Assembly: GCA_016806645.1 (NCBI GenBank)
Contig: JACSYO010000701.1
Span: 1 to 64,000, forward strand
Reading direction: 5' to 3'
DNA from: Ophiodon elongatus
Lineage: Eukaryota; Chordata; Actinopteri; Perciformes; Hexagrammidae
Length of the DNA stretch: 64,000 nt
The position numbers and the translations under genes were made by a program. The notes below the pieces were generated by a model. The model ran no database searches, was not told where the DNA came from, and saw only the letters and a list, made by a program, of their open reading frames with translations. This document shows positions 60,551 to 64,000 of the stretch, piece after piece. Position 1 is the stretch's first letter, and every line of letters begins with the position of its first letter.

Positions 60551-63539
60551 CTATATCTATATATAGATATAGATATATATATAGATGTATATATGTATAT
60601 ATATATATGTATATGTATATATATATATACCTCTATATATATATATATATATATATCTGTCCCTCTCTCGCTGATGGAACTGTTTATTCTACTATACCAC
60701 TGCTACTACTACCACTACTGAAACTACTACTCTTGTTCCAACCACTCTTTCAACTACGACAACAACTTCTACAGTTCAGAAGTTAAAGCCTTATTAATCC
60801 TAGTGACTCCTGAAGTATATAATATTCATTATAATAACATGACTGTAAAATAATGACTCCTAATTCCCTCTGAAAGGGGAGGGATGTCTAAATATTGATA
60901 TTATATATTAATCCTACTTATTCATGTCAAAGATGATAAAGAATCGGATTAATTACAGTGTAAATAAAAAGGTAAAAACATAAAAAGATCAATGAATAAA
61001 TGCAAACTGACCATTGGCACTATTAAATTCTATTTGAATGAGTGGTCGTTCCAAGGCGGGAAAATGATTGCAGTGGTTTCCCATTAAAACAGAAATTTCA
61101 TTGTCAAGGTTCCTGACACTACATTAAAGCTTTCTAACCAATAGCGATGTGGCTTCAGAACCCTACAGCAAGAATACCTGCTTCCCTTTTCTGTGAGATG
61201 AAAAAAAAATCTAATCCCAATAGCTCAAGGTAGTAGTGGCTAAAATCGAAACATAATCGAGGTAATCCTGGTTGTGACCCTCTCCAAGTCAGCGGCCTTA
61301 ATGTATTTCTGTCTCAGGTGATTGAATAGGGGGTCCCTGTTGATATGGCAAGCCCTTCCCTTCTCGGCTCACCGGCCTGCACACTTGCTGAGCTGTTTCA
61401 TAATGTCAAAATCCACAATTATGAAAGAAAAGAAGAAAGGAGCAATAAGGGCTCTGGCATGTTGCAGTGTGGAAATTGTAAAACTCTAAAAAGGCCAAAG
61501 TAATCTGACAAATTCAGAGGGGACAATTAAACTGTTACTGTCTAGATCTCCAAAAATCAATCCATTAAGTGATAAATATCCAGAAAGAAAATGTTTCTTT
61601 AGAGAAGGACATGGTAGCCCTCATTACTCTGCAACAATATAATGCCCTTCACTGTGTTGCAAGGATCCCTGATTTTGTGGGTTTCAGAACATGCCAGTCA
61701 ATTCTCAGGAGATCTCCAAAGGTGTTTTTATAGTCACTTTGTCCTTTATTGCAGCAGATTGCTGACTGTAATGGGTTTATCCTTAATGTCCAATTGAGTT
61801 CTGTAAGCATCCACCTGAGTATTATATGTTTTCATTCTGGTCCTATTCCTCAGCCCTCCAACAGGTTTGAGCCATGTTAAAGTGAATCCTAAGGGGCTTT
61901 CAGTGCTTGAATGGTACGTAAGCACAGTCATAAAGCTGTAATCAGGGAGCTTGAAGGCACAAATCTAGTCAAGTGATACAAAGATTCATGTAAAAATCAC
62001 GGCTTGTGCAAATGGAGATATTGTAAAAGATTTAAGACAAGATTGATTAATATAAAAAAATACCATACAATTCAGCGATTCATGGTAAATATAAATACCT
62101 ATAAATACCAATAAATCCTATCAGGAGTTATTAAAACACTTGTACAACAGATTTGTTCATAAGTGGCATGTACGAGTGGTTTAAAAAAACTGATTCTCAT
62201 ATTGAGAATTTTCTCTTGGTCACAAACACAAATCATGAGTGGCCCAGGCTGTTACAGTTGTGTCCAAATAGTCTGCTTTTATTTTACCGCACGGAGTACG
62301 GCACTTTTTTTTCATCTAACTTCAAATCAAACCATTCCTTCTTTACATTATAGCAATTACTCAGCATTGACTGCTGGAGGAAAATGTGTTTATTATTATG
62401 GGTCCCCTAATACCACTACTGACACTGCCAAAGTTACCAACCCATGGCCATTAGTTTTAAAGGTATCTTGTCATAAAAAAACTGTAATCTGAGGATAGCG
62501 CTAGATGAGGTCACCAAATACATTAATATAATTCATCCTGAGGAAAACATAAATGTCAGTAACAAATGTCATGACATTAGTCAACTGAAAAAGCACATTT
62601 AAAATGCAAACACAGTTGACTAGAGTGCTGAACAGGCACAAAATACAAATGAATAGAATGCCAACAACAATAAGAACAGAAGAAAACAATAAACACAATG
62701 TGCACATAATGACCGCAAAAGAACTGCAGCACAAGTGTCAGGCTCAAGCCAATCAAACAGCAACAAAAATAACAGTTGTTGCAGACATTAGGGGCTCAAT
62801 CGCATCTGTTCTTAAGTTTGGTTCTGGGGACATCCACATCCTTGGGACATCAGTGCTCTCAGCTGAGTATACATCCAGTGTATGAGACTCCAAACACAAA
62901 TGTCAATGTCAACCAGAAAAGTAAGTAGAACAGAAAAGACACGGTAGGATTCATCTGCTGGGCACCTTTAATTCATGTGCTAAATCTCAAAGCAGTCCAT
63001 CCAATAATTGATGTGATATTTCTGCCTGAACCAAAGAGTTGGACTGTCCAATAGAGGGTCAGCCCAGCAATGCCATCTTTACAGCCATGCCGCTAGGATG
63101 GCTGAAGAGGTAGGTTTAGGTCAAGAACACAAACATGTTGCATAAGGGCCAGTGTTGAAAGAAACCATTAAACTATTAACTATGTAAGTGCATGTGTAAA
63201 TGCCATCCTCTGTCTGAAAAAAAATCTAAATAGAAGGAATACTTCAATCCACTGAAAATCAAGCAGTGGGAAATTTCCACTCATTGACAATCAACTCCAC
63301 CATTTCTCATCTAAGCTCACTTTATTTAAACTCAGTTAAAACATTGAGCTGACATGGGGGTAATAACTATTAAGTTCACCACCATAAAACTTTAGAGACG
63401 TTTGTGAACTTAATTTGAAAATTGATTAACATGAAATTAGACCTGACAAAAATCCAATGCAAGAATCAACATGCTGCAGTAGTAACAACTTTTGATTCAA
63501 GCCTTCAAGCAATGCAAGCCAACGTCGACACCCCTGATA
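59691..63539. other. No gene seen; one complex microsatellite
   Basis: About 3.8 kb without a supported gene. Frames at 59740-60072 (110 codons) and 62163-62492 have no recognisable domain. A weak ACT-rich patch lies at 60698-60730. Confidence 0.55.
60511..60657. repeat. (CT)n(TA)n array with a 48-bp palindrome
   Basis: Fifteen CT units pass into TA repeats broken by TC, TAGA and TG units. Positions 60538-60585 form a perfect 48-bp palindrome whose arms start TCTATATATATATCTATATC. It could extrude as a cruciform. Confidence 0.95.
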
Positions 63540-63772
63540 GTCTTAGTGTATTTCCCTTTAAATTCCTGCCCTTGGCATCCAGGGAACTTTAGAATTGAAT
63601 ATAGAGACATTCTTCTGGTTTACAAATCTGTCAGTGGTTTGGAACCTCAATATATTTTTGACATGCTTGTCAGTTATGAGGCAGTCAACCCACTCAGGTC
63701 GTCTGTTACTGGACTGTTGAAAATGCCAGTAGTCAACTCTAAAGCTGATAAAGCAGCTGTTTGCTTCTAAGG
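63540..63772 (+). pseudogene. LINE ORF C-terminal fragment (L2/Rex1-like)
   Basis: The plus strand translates to RIEYRDILLVYKSVSGLEPQ followed by YIFDMLVSYEAVNPLRSS and GLLKMPVVNSKADKAAVCF. This matches the conserved C-terminal region of fish L2/Rex1-type LINE ORFs, in which a hydrophobic YK.V.GL.P.Y stretch is followed by PLRSS and GLL.VP. Everything upstream is missing, and the frame ends soon after Phe. An antisense open frame at 63558-63875 is its shadow. The window ends 230 bp later, so flanks cannot be defined. Confidence 0.65.
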
Positions 63773-64000
63773 TCTTGTGTGTTTCAGCAGTCGGCCAGAC
63801 TAAAAAGCAAACGTAAACCTTTGTAGTTGGCATAGCACATGCCCAGCTGGTGTACTTTAATATCCTGTTCCCCAAGAAACCCAGAGAGGAAGTGCTGTCT
63901 CCATTTGCTGTAGGACATGCAAAGCCTACACTATTGTTTCTTTCTGTTTAGGCTTGCTCCTTGACTTGGCACATCTTACTCTTACTATGTGAACATCTCT
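63773..64000. other. No gene seen to window edge
   Basis: The remaining 228 bp may include 3' sequence of the LINE fragment. Nothing recognisable is present. Confidence 0.5.

Overview
This window looks like teleost fish nuclear DNA, probably from a spiny-rayed (percomorph-like) fish. The support is the repeat content: an RTE-clade LINE of the Rex3/Expander kind ending in (GATG)n, L2-clade LINEs with the fish 3' tail, a Gmr1-like Ty3/gypsy element, tRNA-headed SINEs, Tc1, hAT and Harbinger elements, and long CA/GT and TA arrays. I find no convincing host protein-coding exon, tRNA gene or rRNA gene. The window is best read as intergenic or intronic DNA that has been invaded repeatedly.

Layout. 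0-7 kb: a TA-rich array, a quiet stretch, then a decayed L2-clade LINE on the minus strand (about 3.04-6.06 kb) with a short tandem repeat beyond its 5' side. 7-18.5 kb: three SINE copies, two copies of an unclassified 1.3-1.4 kb repeat (called W here) at 9.8-11.2 and 12.7-14.0 kb, and TA/GT arrays. 19.6-25.3 kb: a plus-strand LINE split by four later insertions, namely repeat X, repeat Y, a small solo LTR (Z) and a Gmr1-like Ty3/gypsy element in which integrase lies upstream of reverse transcriptase. 26.4-28.8 kb: a Harbinger transposase relic beside a Tc1 element that carries a Harbinger-type miniature insertion. 30.0-31.6 kb: one hAT element inside another, each with a perfect 8-bp target duplication. 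34.6-36.6 kb: a three-level nest (Y inside X inside a solo LTR). 39.9-42.6 kb: a complete SINE followed by RTE LINE copy 1. 46.8-49.5 kb: a TTAA-flanked MITE and W copy 3. 52.0-56.4 kb: a LINE fragment, a Y copy split by solo LTR Z2, then RTE LINE copy 2. 58-59.7 kb: LTR Z3 and a diverged Y copy. 63.5 kb: the end of another LINE open reading frame.

All protein-coding signal I can support belongs to transposable elements, and every copy is broken by stops, frameshifts, deletions or insertions. Nothing here works together as a pathway. The biological interest lies in the insertion history and in three repeat families (W, X, Y) that I cannot assign to a class from the sequence alone. The letters W, X, Y, Z and T are labels used only in this annotation. 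Family assignments rest on recognised motifs, and no database search was run.
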